Positions 1 to 13,205 of a DNA stretch of 64,000 nucleotides are shown here, piece after piece; position 1 is the stretch's first letter, and every line of letters begins with the position of its first letter. The notes under the pieces were generated by a model, which had not been told where the DNA came from, did not search any database, and worked only from the letters and a program-made list of their open reading frames with translations. A program made the translations under genes and the position numbers. Source of the stretch: Anthostomella pinea (lineage: Eukaryota; Ascomycota; Sordariomycetes; Xylariales; Xylariaceae); contig CAUWAG010000013.1 in the NCBI GenBank assembly GCA_963556695.1, positions 1,674,001 through 1,738,000 of the forward strand. The letters run 5' to 3'.

Positions 1-44
1 GACCTCAGAGACGAATAAAGGGCTGACTAGAGCTTCAACAACAG

Positions 45-1771
<1,727 letters not shown>

Positions 1772-2646
1772 TATCGCATTGCTTTGGGCGCCAGTCTCGC
1801 GGGAAAGACCATCTGAGGGTCATGCATATTTTCATTTCTGTTCAACTACCAGTGACGTCTCACTGCTGCGGCATTTGCGGTGCATTAACGCGAGGGAAGG
1901 GTATAAGCAAGAACAATATTGAAGCTAGAGAAGACGGTTACCATATCAAGCATACCGAGTTCTTTACGTTTTCCATCGCTATCAAGCTTAGTTATTACAT
2001 ATTGTATCCTTAGGTAAATAATGCGACTTCCCTTGCTCGCACCACAGCACGATAGGGACCACTCCTGGTCTAACTCCCAATAAAAGCCTTATACAGTATC
2101 TTCTTCTTTTTCTTCTCCTTCACCCCTATCTGTCCCCCTATACTTCTTCCTTATCTTTCCCCCCTATCCTTCCCCCCATCCTTCCCCCTCATGCTTCCCC
2201 ACTATACTTCCCCCTTACACTTCCCCCTATACTTCCCCCCTATACTTCCTCCCTATACTTCCCCACCTATACTTCCCCTATTCTCCCTATGCGTCACCCC
2301 CCCCCCCCCCCCCCAACCACCCCCTATTCTTCTTTTAACCAGTTGACATAGCAGTGACGTGAACGTGAATGAGGTCCAAGATATTACATTGTTAGATGAA
2401 GTGTGATTCACATGCCCTTTGGGACGACGACAAGTGCCTTTTGAAATGACTCGACAAGTGCCCTTTTAAAAGACCCGACAGCCTGCCGGCCTGTTTGAAC
2501 GCCTTCCCACGCTATGTAATGCTCGAAATGCCCGTCTTAATAAGTCAAATTGAGCCTGATAGTACAGACTACGCTGCCTGACCCTATTAGAGGGGGCGTA
2601 CAACATGAATACAACCACCACACAACACCCGCAGCCGCTCCCACCA
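1772..2646. other. Intergenic space between convergent genes
   Basis: The homocysteine-synthase-like gene ends at 1771 and the PRCC gene, running the other way, ends at 2647, so this holds two 3' regions. No convincing coding frame is seen. The middle part is a pyrimidine-rich low-complexity stretch listed separately. Confidence 0.6.
2098..2338. repeat. Degenerate C/T-rich simple repeat with an 18-C run
   Basis: A long pyrimidine tract is made of imperfect copies of a cccctatactt-like unit and ends in an uninterrupted run of 18 C at 2297-2314. It lies between two convergent 3' ends. Nothing suggests a gene. The C run is a likely site of length variation and sequencing error. Confidence 0.8.
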
Positions 2647-3861
2647 TCAACGCCACCCATACCGCGACCCGGCCTCCTGCTGCTTGCTCTTCCCCTTCGC
2701 AAAGCTCTCCTCCAGCGCGTCCTTCTGGCTGTGCACCTGGTTGACGAGCTGGCGCAGGCTGTGCTTGCCGGGCGCGATGGCGCGCACCGGGTTGTACGTC
2801 GTCTGCTCGCCGCTCGCGCGCAGCGCCTCGTTGTGCGCGTACTCGTGCTCCGTGTTGAAGCTGATGACGCGCGCCGCGTTGGGGGCGCCCGACCGCCCGA
2901 AGAGCTCCCGGCGCGCCGCCGCCGAGAGGTTCATGTCGCTGGCTATAGTGTCGAGGGAGTTTGCGGTCGAGGTCGAGGGGGCGGCTTGTGTGGGGGCTGC
3001 GGCGTGCGCGGAGAACTGGGCGTCGTAGGCGGCGAAGGCGTCGGTTGTCGAGGGGGTGTTGTTGTCGTCGTCCGGATTGCTGCTATTGCCGAATAGGGGC
3101 TCGTACACGCCGTTGTTGGGCGTACTGTCGACAACTTCGGGTACGTCGTCAGATATAGAGAAGAGCGATACCTTCTTCTTCTTGGGCGGCGCTTCTTCCA
3201 CTCCTTTGGTGGCCGGCGCTATTACTGCGGGAGTGGAATTTGCGGCGGCCGGTCTCGAGGCCATTGAGGGTATGGACTTTGCGGCAGTCTTCTTGCCTGG
3301 CTTTCGCGATACCGATAGAGGTTTGAACATCAGAGGCTTTCCCACCAGCTTGACGTCTTCTGCTGCTATTTGTTCTGATGGTATGGAGGGCTGCTGCGAC
3401 TTGGGCGCAGGCAGGCTCATGCCTCCGTCACTCGTCGTATTTCCAATCTGGAATGCGCTGGTATCACCATCGGCGTCTGTCTCTCTGCTGAATCCTGGTG
3501 CGGCACCGGTCTTGAGGTTGATGCCCGGCTTAGGCGCATTGTTCCCACTGCCGCTGGCTGCAGCGGTTGCAGACTTCCTGGCATTTTTCGGCGGTGGTAA
3601 GAAGGAGTGGAAGCCGCTGAAAGCTCCTCCTCCCCTAGTTGTTCGTGCGCGCTTGGCAGGCGGCTCGTCGCCGTTGGTCGTGGTGGCGCTCTCGGCTGGC
3701 CCCGAGCTCTGGGGCAGGTTGACGACGATCTTGCCGGGTTTCGAGCGGTCGATGACTTTCTGGAAGGGCTTCTTGCCGCCTGCGGGCAACGAGGCAGCCG
3801 GGGTTGGCTTTGCGACGGGTTCGCTGTCGGACTCGGAGTCAGAATAGTCGACTAGACCCAT
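2647..3861 (-). CDS. PRCC-family (MAD2B-interacting) nuclear protein
   Basis: Single-exon frame of 404 residues. It matches the PRCC family (mitotic checkpoint regulator, MAD2B-interacting), nuclear proteins linked to splicing and mitosis in animals. The chosen start gives MGLVDYSDSESDSE, the typical acidic start of fungal PRCC homologues. The open frame continues 49 codons upstream to 4008, but that part looks like leader. The N-terminal two thirds are low complexity: proline-, alanine- and lysine-rich, with KRAR (about residue 80) and PPKKKKVSLFSI (about residue 230) as possible nuclear signals. The conserved part is C-terminal: LSAAARRELFGR, then VISFNTEHEYAHNEALRASGE, with RAIAPGKHSLRQLVNQVHSQ near the end and a terminal YGWR. 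It is divergent with SIN1. Confidence 0.82.
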   Translation of the reverse strand: MGLVDYSDSESDSEPVAKPTPAASLPAGGKKPFQKVIDRSKPGKIVVNLPQSSGPAESATTTNGDEPPAKRARTTRGGGAFSGFHSFLPPPKNARKSATAAASGSGNNAPKPGINLKTGAAPGFSRETDADGDTSAFQIGNTTSDGGMSLPAPKSQQPSIPSEQIAAEDVKLVGKPLMFKPLSVSRKPGKKTAAKSIPSMASRPAAANSTPAVIAPATKGVEEAPPKKKKVSLFSISDDVPEVVDSTPNNGVYEPLFGNSSNPDDDNNTPSTTDAFAAYDAQFSAHAAAPTQAAPSTSTANSLDTIASDMNLSAAARRELFGRSGAPNAARVISFNTEHEYAHNEALRASGEQTTYNPVRAIAPGKHSLRQLVNQVHSQKDALEESFAKGKSKQQEAGSRYGWR

Positions 3862-4248
3862 GGTGATGCTTTGCGAAGTTTCGGCGTGGGGAGCTTCGGT
3901 TTTGCTGGGGCCAGGAGAATGACGCAGAACCTCGCGCGGGTGTGACGTCTGGCTGAACCCGATCTGTGGCGGTGCTGGCATGTGGCTGTGGCTGACCACC
4001 GTCATCAATATTAAGGTACCGCGGCCATCCAGTGCAGCTCTAGATCAACTTCGATAGTTCTACAAGGCTGAGTCTGGAACCCAGACCATAGCTGCCCCTC
4101 CAACCCATTCACGCCAGCCGATATCGCCTGGAGACGCATAGCATAAGAAACCCTGGCCCTTTGTTCTTTGCTTGTATATATCATGGATGGCTCGTAACCA
4201 GCTCCGGCCAGTCACTTATGTGTGCAATCGTGATACTCGACCTTCGGG
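3862..4248. promoter_or_regulatory. Shared divergent promoter region of the PRCC gene and SIN1
   Basis: The two start codons are 387 bp apart and point away from each other, so this segment should hold both promoters and both 5' UTRs. A tgtatatatc stretch near 4173 is a candidate TATA-like sequence for the rightward gene. No operator could be named. The assignment rests on gene layout only. Confidence 0.5.
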
Positions 4249-6807
4249 ATGTCGCTAATTCAGGTGGAGGAGTATGTCAGGACTCCCTCCATTCCAAGCT
4301 CTAGATTTGCTAACTGCAGTCTCGTTACAGCTTGGTCTCGTACCAATTGCGAACAAGCTACCTCAGTGAGGTTGCCGATGGCGTTGGAGAGCGCCTCCTT
4401 ACTATCAATGACAGCTTCCTCAATACTGCACCCTTCAAAGCCGCTGGCTGGCGATCGAATTCGTCCCATATCAAGCGAACCCATTCCCCTCCAATACCCA
4501 CTGCGATCGCTTCCGAATACTTCCAGGCTGCGCCCCGGTCTGCTGGCTTGACCCTTGAGGATGATGCTGAGGAGGGAGGGATGCTGACGGGTGGAGGAGG
4601 AGATACACTAGGACCTGGCAGCGCCATCAAACGTCGCAGGGAGAGGCGGCGAGAGCAGATGGAGGAGGACGACAGCAGTGATCTGAGCGACGAGAGCGAT
4701 GACGAGTCGGACCAGAGAGCCGCCCAGCAAATAAGATTTGCCAAGATGCCCGTCAGGAGTAGGGCCGGCTCCTCTCCTATACAAGGGTCCAACTTGCGCC
4801 AGACAACCACCATGACCTCGCCACGGCAGGCTCCTGGCGCTAGGCGAGGATCACAATCCGCGCTCGAGGTCGTCAAAGAACGAGCCCGACGAGATACTGT
4901 CACTAGCAACGAGTTCTCCTCGGACAACGAGTTCGACGCGCCTGGCTTCCATAAGCAAAAGGGGGCAGCAAGAGGGGCCGCAAGAGGGGCAAGATCACAT
5001 TCCAAGACTAGCAACGACCCAGCTCAGGGTGTCAGACGGGAAGAAAGCGACCTTCTTGCCGAGGAAGAGGAAGACTCTGACATGTCAGACACTTCTTCGC
5101 GATTTGTTGCAAGTGTTGATTCAACCTCGATACTTGACACGGGGGAGAACCCTGTCGGTGCTTCTCCTGGTCAGCAAGTAGTCGGGACCATACCAAAGCA
5201 ACTTCTCAGGCAACCTACCATTCGGAAACCAGAGAGGGCGCCAGAGCCGCAGCTACTCCATGCCCTTCCACCGCCGCGCCCCATGAGCACTATAAGGCCA
5301 TTGAGTATGGTCCAGCCCAGGAGTTTGCTATCAGATGCTTTCAAGGCCAAGCAGACGAAGCCATCTATGCCCTTCGACCCGTTCGCATCTTTATCTGGAC
5401 AAGGTGATCCCGACCCCCTGAGACTTCGTATATATGCTCCCTTCTCCGAGAATCCGGAAAAGCCTTTTGATGTCCTCATTCGACGCAACATACAAGAAGC
5501 AGACGGTAGTTTCAGGCCTGTGACGGTCGCGGAACTGATTGGCTTGAGTCTATGGAGATATCATTCTGAGAAGCTTGAGCCTCCGGTTCCAGCAGACAAG
5601 CTGAATGTGAATTGGTGGACTTTGCGAATGGTTGAAGAGGATGGTGAGGTCGACGATGATTTCGAGCCGCTTGACCGGAAGAAACCCCTCAACTCCTTCA
5701 CCACAGCAAACAACAAGGCGGCCAGGTCACGATCAGCTGCCAAGACGCATGATGACTTTGCTTTGGTACAAGCATCCGAAGCAGGCTTTGCGGATAACCA
5801 GGTTCAAACGCCCCAGTTTGAACATGAAGAAGTTGCAGAGGAGGTGATGGACGATGAAGCCACCCCAAGAAACACGCCTCAACCACCGTCATCCCTGGCT
5901 CCGGCACCACAGCCTCGCTCGAACCCTATCATCACTACTACTTACCGCAAGGATGCACCACTGGCCGACAAGCCGGCTGCGCCCGCTTCGGCCCCCGCAG
6001 CCAGCAGAGGACAACAGAAACTCTTGCGCGTTCATATCTTCTCCTCGGATATCGCGCCGGGGCAGATGGTCACTCTCGACGTAACGACAGATATGTATCT
6101 CGCCGAGGTTCTTGATCTAGTCTGTCGTAAGAGACAGCTGGATAAGAGCACTCATGTCTTGAAGCTCCCTGTGTCAGGTGCCTTGGTCTACCTAGACCGT
6201 GCAGTCACATCCATCGGCAATGTGTCTGATCTCGAACTGCACCGTCGTCGGTTTGCGACCGATGGTCCTCTCACGATCACAGGTTCTCCGAGTAGTTCGT
6301 CGCCCAAAGTACACTCGTGGGACGCCCAGTTGCCGCAAAAGGGCAAGAAGAAGGTCATGACGACACATCCCCTTGCCCAAGAAGCCATGAAGCAAGACGA
6401 AGCAGGTAGTGGCAACGTGAGCTACAAGAAGTATGTCGTCTTCCGCAAGCAGCCAATGCGGTTCGTCGGAATGAACGAACGGATAGTAGCCATAGACGGC
6501 GAGTATGTCTACATCATGCCCTCATCTAACGGCAAGGCGACACGCGAGGGAGGCAAGACCACCACGGTCCACTTTAGCAACGTGGTAGGGTGCAGCGTGT
6601 CGCGCCGGCATCCCACCAACTTCAAGGTATGGGCCTTCGTGCCCTTCCAGTCTGATGATACACTAAATGCTGACAGATTCATAGTTACTGGTTTATAGAG
6701 ACACGGAGAGCAAGCGATACGACTTCGAAGCCAAGAACACCCTTGAGGCGTCGGATATCGTACGCGAGTTGAAGAAGGGCATCTCACCATACAACAGGGA
6801 TACGTAG
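4249..6807 (+). CDS. sin1: TORC2 subunit SIN1/AVO1
   Basis: SIN1 is the TORC2 subunit that recruits AGC-kinase substrates such as Akt/Ypk to TOR kinase at the plasma membrane. Proposed exons are 4249-4275, 4320-6626 and 6685-6807, giving 818 residues. The first intron is only 44 bp; an alternative donor at 4264 also keeps frame. Landmarks are the family N-terminal motif SYQLRTSYLS, then an acidic and serine-rich linker. A CRIM domain lies at about residues 360-470 (FDPFASLSGQGDPDPLRLRI and NVNWWTLRMVEEDGEVDDDF). A Ras-binding-like domain lies at about 575-650 (LLRVHIFSSDIAPGQMVTLD). A C-terminal PH domain begins at about 710 (KYVVFRKQPMRFVGMNERIV) and continues across the last intron into YRDTESKRYDFEAKN. 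Domain order and length fit the family. The last intron is certain because the unspliced frame stops at 6698 while the PH domain continues in the next exon. Confidence 0.93.
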
Positions 6808-8173
6808 GCCATGGTTGTAGATGTTCCATAGCGTACCTATAGAAAATACAACTGCTCGGGCTGGGTGAGGCATACCAGCTAGTGTGCGCTTTGACGAAAC
6901 AACAGATGTCGCGTTGTAATAGTGATGAGTTCTGCTATTTGCACCTTGTCTCTACCCTTATCTCCCCGGGCAGCTGGCAGCCGGCTAACCACCAAGCTCA
7001 CAGCTTACCATTAGATCGAGGTTGTCGGTGCAATTGTCGGTGCAGTTATCGGTGCAGTTGTTGTCGCAGTTGTCGGTGCAGTTGTGCTAAGATAGGGGGC
7101 TGTATTGCAGCTGGCTGGCAGTTAGGGTGCGGAGACAAGGTGCAAATAAGGAATTCTAACAAGGTGCAAATAGCAAGACTCGTAGTGATATCACGTTGCT
7201 GGCTTCGCAACTTCTGATCAGTCTATAAGGTGAGCTTCGCTGTCTGTCAGGGCCTTAGCCGTAACTCCCAAATAGTAATCTTCGGGGATAGACTCATATG
7301 TTCGCTCATAGTTAGCTGTGCTCATGTTGCCACTCACAGCTTGACTTCAATACACCCTCGCTGACGGTAATACCACGACTGTCAAGAACCGCCGATTCAT
7401 GCAACTGGCAGTAGTACGTACACTTTGTCACAACACCCAACAGAACTACCAATAGAACCACCACCAACAAGCCAATCAAACCAACTATCCAAAACATGGC
7501 ATATAGCTCCGCCAGCACCAATATGTCTGAAATAAGACGTACAGGTCAGTTGAGAGAAGACGACATTGGGCCCTGTCGAGTAGCATCTGGTCTGGCTGGT
7601 TTGGTCTGGACGGTCTGGTCTGGACGTAGACGTTATGAGGTAGTAGCACCTTTTTCTGAATAAACTCCAAGCAGCCGGTTTGTAACATTATAATCTGTTG
7701 ATGTTGTTAACCATGCCTGATAAGGTCTGTTTGGTACAGAATACTGGCAGAAAGACACATGAGGTGTTGACGTTGCTCGACCCTGTCCGAGGTGGCCGGG
7801 TCTTCCCCTCCCCTGAACTCCCCCGAACCCATACACAACTCTACTTGAGTCTTGAGCAACCCAGCGTATAATGCATGCAGTAAGAAAGTGTACCCCGGGA
7901 GACATTGTGCCCTGTCAATCCATTTTGACCCTCTCGCACCATGCCATTTTGTTCGTTGCATCCCACCCCTCGCTCACGAATGATGCACGAATTCCCACAT
8001 ATCCTCCGAGTGGCCCAGTCTCCTAAATCGTGATTGTGAGCCGTATCCTGGGAAGCGGTCCCACGAGTCGTGCGATCGACCTTGGTTGGAATCAATGTTG
8101 TAACAGATGATGCCAAGAACAGAAGCCGAGCCCGGTTTCCTAGCGTACTGGCAACCCAAACACCAGAGCGATA
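6808..8173. other. Intergenic space between convergent SIN1 and PKA genes
   Basis: About 1.37 kb holding the 3' regions of both genes. The short open frames on both strands lack any recognisable protein motif. A small gcagttgtcggt-type tandem repeat sits at 7020-7087. No tRNA or other RNA gene was recognised. Confidence 0.55.
7020..7087. repeat. Short tandem repeat of a 12-bp gtcggtgcagtt-type unit
   Basis: About five imperfect copies of a 12-bp unit (gttgtcggtgca, with attgtcggtgca and gttatcggtgca variants) follow one another. It is non-coding in every plausible gene model. It is a minisatellite likely to vary in copy number. Confidence 0.75.
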
Positions 8174-9813
8174 TCAGAATTCGGTAAAGAAGTGCCCGTA
8201 TCTGTAACTGTCAGCACGACGCCTGCATGTTATGGCATCTGAACAGCTGAACTTACTCATCATGGCCTGGTACGCCGTATTTCTCCGTCTCTTCTGGGTA
8301 TCTGTCGAACTGACTCGCATCGCCGGCTCCAGCTTTGACAGGCGGTGTGTAAGGAGCGTCGATATCTTTCCTTGATAACCGATCCCATGTGACTTCCGCG
8401 AACCAGGGATGGCTCTTCACGTCTTGTGGTCCGCCGTACAAGTTGCCGAGCCGCTTGGTGAGATCCGGCGTGATAAGCCGCTCCAGCAGATCCTGGGCGT
8501 CGGGATGGACGTATGCCGGATATTTGACCTTGCCTCGAAGGATGTTCTCGTATATCTTCATTGGTGAGCCACTGTCCCAGAAAGGAGTATAGCCGCACAG
8601 CATCTCGTAGATCAAGATGCCGAGCGACCACCTAGTGAGTATGATATGTAAGCACCCATCTGCGCAAAAAACAGGGGGCATCAGCGCTAGAAGGCTTACC
8701 AGTCGACCGACTTGTTGTAGCCCTTGTTAGAAACCACTTCCGGAGCCAGGTAGTCCGGGGTCCCACACAATGTCCACGTCTTGTCCGGGACGCGCTTCGC
8801 GAACCCAAAGTCTGTTATCTTGAGGTGTCCGTGGCGGTCCAGTAGGAGATTTTCGGGCTTCAGGTCCCTGTATATGATGTCTTTCGAGTGCAGGTATTCC
8901 AACGCGAGCGTCACTTCTGCGGCGTAGAACTTGGCCACCGGGTTAGGAAAACGCTGCCAGTGGGTCAGCTTCATCTAAAATCCCAGCGGACGAGACTGGG
9001 CGACTTACGCCTGACTTCCTCAGCAGAGAAAACAGCTCGCCGCCCTCGACGAAATCCATGACCATGTACAAGTTTCTCGAATCCTGAAACGTCCCCCACA
9101 GCGTGATGAGGAACGGGTGTTTGACCTCGCCCAGCATCCGTCTCTCATCGTTGGTATGCTCGACCTGCTTCATCTTGACAACCTGTGCCTTCTTCAATAC
9201 CTTGACGGCATAGTAGCGTTGGTTGTGTTTTGACTGGACCAGATGAACACGTCCAAAACTACCCGTGCCCAACGTCCGCAACAGGTCGAAGTCGCCAAGT
9301 GAGTATTTGCCTTTCGTGACCCTAACTTCGGAAGACGGTTTCGCTTGCGCTTGCGGCTGTGGTTGTGGTGGGGGTGTGTTATGGTGACCTGCTTATCAAG
9401 TTAGACGGAGAATCACCCAGTGTGTGACAATGCGAGTAACAATCCATACCATCGACCTGTGGAAGATTGATCAAGTTATTGATGCTTGGTAGGCTCTGTG
9501 GTGTTCCCGCATGACCGGGACTAGGAGTAGGCTGAATCCCGTGGGGAGCAGCGGGATGGAGGACTGGCGGATCCATCTGAACCCCTCCACCAGCAGTAGC
9601 CGGTGTCTCTTGACTTTGACTTATTGAATGCAACGAAGGCTGCGCGCTCGTGTTGGCAGACTTGGCCGGGCTGCTAGTGGCGAAGGAGCTCGAGTCGAAG
9701 GGTCTGGGGTAGGTCGGCGTGACGGGTGTGACGGGGCTTGTCGGCTGGCTTGAGGCAGGATCGTACTTCTCCTCCCTCGTCCGCTTCTTCTTGAGGAATC
9801 CTAGGCTAGGCAT
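8174..9813 (-). CDS. pkaC: cAMP-dependent protein kinase catalytic subunit
   Basis: Serine/threonine kinase of the AGC group, the catalytic half of PKA, acting below adenylate cyclase. Exons on the minus strand are 9813-9450, 9388-9009, 8953-8700, 8631-8257 and 8207-8174. All four introns keep frame and give 468 residues. The first 150 residues are a proline/serine/glutamine-rich extension starting [15 protein letters not shown]. The kinase domain follows: glycine loop GTGSFGRV (about 162-169), AVKVLKK with the ATP lysine (about 184), catalytic [14 protein letters not shown], and activation loop [14 protein letters not shown] with the phosphorylatable threonine. The last tiny exon supplies the C-terminal FTEF, the FxxF hydrophobic motif expected of PKA. 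The DFDLLRTLG lead-in and C-terminal tail separate it from PKC and Ypk kinases. The exon of only 34 bp would be missed by a simple open-frame reading. Confidence 0.95.
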
Positions 9814-12124
9814 ATGATATGATTTTTAGGGGACGTGAGGGGGCGGACCCTCGAGAGGTTCACTCGACAGGAGACAGGCGAGAGTGGACTCCAGGGCCGA
9901 GTTGACGACCGGCTGCGATATCGAGCAGTTCGGTTCGCGGCTCGAATGGTGACGAGGAGCAGCGGTCGCGACCCTCGTGAAATGGCTGGGCAGAGAAGTC
10001 GCAAGTAGAGGCAAGAGCTTAGAGCAAGCACATTCCAATAGCCTGGTGCAAAGTCTCTTTCGGGGCGGAGCGAAAGCTGAGTATGCCACGGTACTCTCGA
10101 TGGAAGCGACTGTAGTTTTCACGACACTCTGGTAGCAATTGGCTCGGTGACCTGTGCAAGGTTCTGGCTTTCGGATGTCCAAAGGCGGCTATGCTCTGCT
10201 CCGGTTGCTTTCAGCTACTCAACAACAGAAGTCGCACAAAGAGATCAGGTGCGAATACGTCTATCGATCCAATTGAGTCGGTTGGCTTTAGGTTGGCGCG
10301 GGGCTCTTTCTCTGCGCAATGAACTGACTCAAGAGCTCAATCGATTTCAATGTTGGAGGAGCTAGAGCTGTAGCTGGAGCTGGAACTGGAGCTGGGTTTG
10401 AGGCTGCTGATCAAGGTCCTAGATAGAGAACAGCTGGCGGATATTCAGATGTCACGATATAGACAGTAGACAATAGACAACAGCTAGGCCGGGCAGCTAG
10501 TCAACGTCAAGACTCAAGGGGAGCGATGTGTTGCACGCTAAGAGCCTGATACGTCGAGTGTGGAGTGTAGCGTATATGTAGCGTATAGCGTATATCGTGT
10601 ATCGTGTAGGTGGCCTTGGTGTTGGTGCGGTGGTGGAGGTGGTGGGTGGAAGAGCAGGATGACGATAGGCTGGCTGGTGTAGACGCGGACAGCGGGCAGC
10701 GGCAGCGGCAAGCGGGAGGGCGGGGTGAACTAGGTTTGGATGCTAATAAAGTGCGAAAGCCCTAGGTCCAAGATGCAGTTGATGCTAACAAACTTGAAGA
10801 GTTGGTCACAAAAGCCGTGACATTGTTGTTTATAAATTAGTGTCTGTTGTAGGAATGCGTCCCCAAGTTTTGGCGACCTGGCCGAAGGATTCCCTGATTC
10901 CCTCAACCTCAACGAAGCCACTCAAGTCCAAGAGCAGCAAGGAGGGGCATCGAAAGACAGAAAGACAGACATCTGGCGCATCGAGCGAAAGGTGGGGGTT
11001 TGTTATCTACGAGATCGCCGAGCCTCTTCCCACCCTTGCAGCCCTTCGCACCTCCAATGTTCCCAGGTGACACCAATCCCAGCAAAAAGCCGCATCTTGT
11101 TGTTCGGCTTCTTCCCGAGTCGATACCTTACTTTTGTCTCCATTGCATCTCTTCCTCAGCAGGGCTGAATTCGACAGCTTATATCTACCCGTACCTATCA
11201 TAAGGGGGGTTGGGGTTCCATCCATTGTCATTCCAGATCGGAACCTCGATAAGATCGTACCTATGAAGATCGCACAGGCAATTGGCTGCCCGGCAAGAAG
11301 GCGGACTCCCGTTTCTACTCTAGAGGTGCATCATTGCATTGATGCAACAGGGACCCCTCCTGCCCCTCGTCGATGTTGAGTGGTCTATTCAGGCCTACTA
11401 GACTCGACCCGTCAACCCGTTCCATTACGGCGGTGTGGGTGGACTTCATACATGCAGAGCATGGGGTAAGATGCTGCGTTGGACTACCGTAGCTTTGAGG
11501 GTGATTGATAACCGGCCATAACCCTCGTGCAAGTCGACTCTCATGGAGGTATTGTGTGTATTTAACCCCATAGATGTGATCAACTTGGTTGCGAAAACCA
11601 CAGTGGTTTGGTCTGGTTTTCATATAGGTAGGTACCTGCACCATGACAGACTTGCGCGATCCAGCAAATGGAATGTCCCCAATGACATTTTGCTAAGATA
11701 CTACTCGTGCTACCACCCACCGACTAGAATCACTCGATACTGGGGCCTTGTCCCATCTGCCGGCATGGCCTGTTTGTAGCGTCTGCATGCAGCGTCCTTC
11801 CACCTTGACCGCGGGCATCCCTCTCGCAGTCCACTAGCTGAACCAGACCACCGTGGGATTTGTAACTTTTGGTGGTGTGTATTGAAATGCTGAGTGCTTG
11901 TTTTACATGAGCCGAGTGACGCCTCCAACCTCATGACACGTAAGGAGATCGTGAGACTTCACGAAACTCGCGAATCCAAAGCTTCCCACGCAGTTGATAT
12001 ATACGACTCGTCTTCCCATTTCTTCCCATTTCTTCCCATTTCTTCCCTTTTCTTCCCTCTTTTCGGTTCACCATATCGCCTATCTACTCACCGACTCTGG
12101 ATGAGCAATCTTTCTTTGCTTGCT
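9814..12124. other. Long intergenic region upstream of the PKA gene and downstream of the lectin gene
   Basis: About 2.3 kb without a supportable gene. It includes the PKA promoter and leader and the 3' region of the lectin gene. Small simple-sequence patches occur, such as gctggagctggaactggagc around 10370-10394 and alternating gtatagcgtatat motifs around 10565-10605. The open frames present are short, lack motifs and occur on both strands. Confidence 0.55.
12011..12060. repeat. 10-bp tandem repeat (TCTTCCCATT)
   Basis: Three perfect copies of TCTTCCCATT are followed by two degenerate copies. The array begins about 65 bp beyond the stop codon of the lectin gene. It is probably neutral microsatellite-like DNA in the 3' flank. 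Confidence 0.85.
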
Positions 12125-13205
12125 TTAGAAGCGGTGGCTTCTCTTCTGATTCGCCCGCCATGCCGTGTAACCCACATACGCACCGCCCACAGCCAGTGCG
12201 ACCAGGACAATCTTGAATAGGAACCATGTCCAGCTGCCACCGCTCTTGTTCTTGTTCTTCTGCCTCGACTTCGAGCTGCCCTTGCCGGGTGTAGGTCGGG
12301 TGGCCGAGCCGCCTGTCGTGTACAGGTTTTTAGCTTCGATGGAGATGATGTCGTGGTTGTCGCTCAGCTCGCCAGTCTCGGCACTGAAGCCCAGATACGT
12401 GACCGAGGGGATCGCTGGCGGCTCCGTCGTCTCGAAGCAAAGCTGCCATTCGTCCTCGGTCTTGTATTGGAGCTCCAGCTTCAACGACTTGTCTTGGAAG
12501 TATGTCAACTTCAACTTGGTCGGGATGTTGGCATTCCGAATGCCACGGGCCGAACAACCGGCGAACTCGGTCTCCTTTCCATCGTTGTCCTTGTTGTACG
12601 TAGTCTTTCCATCGCCAAACATGGCCATGACATAGGGGAATACGACGCCTGGTCGGTTATTCTTGTAGGTATCGAAGAAGATGCCGAGGCCTTCGAAGTT
12701 GTTGGCGTGCCCGAAGACCGGTCCCATATCCCCTCGCTCCTTCGTCAGCCACATTGCGAAGCCATCGCCGAACAATTGGTTCTTGCCGTGTATCTTGAAC
12801 TCCACCTCAACCTCCCAATTCGTGGCGGTCAACGGCACTCGCGAGAATAGCCATCCGTTTTGCGAAGGACGATCGGAGGACAGCCGGATGTATCTACCCA
12901 GCGCTGGTCAATCTCCATGTTCGACTGTAATTTTCAGTGATGTAAACGTACGAGTCCGTCCGAACAATCGTGTCGCCTCCAAAGTCGTACCATCGGCTGG
13001 ACATATCGGAGTCTAGGTACGGCTGCTTCAAGGTATGGGTTCGGAGCTACATCGGTTCGGTATTGTTAGTAATAGTCTCCATTGGAGCCACGGAGGTGGA
13101 TGCACGACTCACAGCAATACTTCTGACGTTCCCATCCTCGCCGCGGTCGACAGCGCCCCAGGCCGTCGCTGCCAGCCAGAGGGCCGACAAGGCCGTAAAC
13201 CACAT
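12125..13205 (-). CDS. L-type lectin cargo receptor (VIP36/ERGIC-53 family)
   Basis: Type I membrane lectin that cycles between ER and Golgi and binds high-mannose glycans on cargo glycoproteins. Exons on the minus strand are 13205-13113, 13046-12952 and 12893-12125, giving 318 residues. Residues 1-17 form a signal peptide (MWFTALSALWLAATAWG). The leguminous-type lectin domain follows, with RWYDFGGDTIVRT, QNGWLFSRVPLTATNWEVEV, GDGFAMWLTKE and FDTYKN, the last two carrying the usual ligand and calcium region. A basic glycine/serine linker precedes one membrane segment near the C-terminus (FLFKIVLVALAVGGAYVGY) and a short cytosolic tail ending KRSHRF. A basic pair and terminal aromatic residue fit ER-Golgi cycling signals. 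The coil region of ERGIC-53 is absent, so a VIP36/Emp46-like assignment fits better. Confidence 0.92.
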
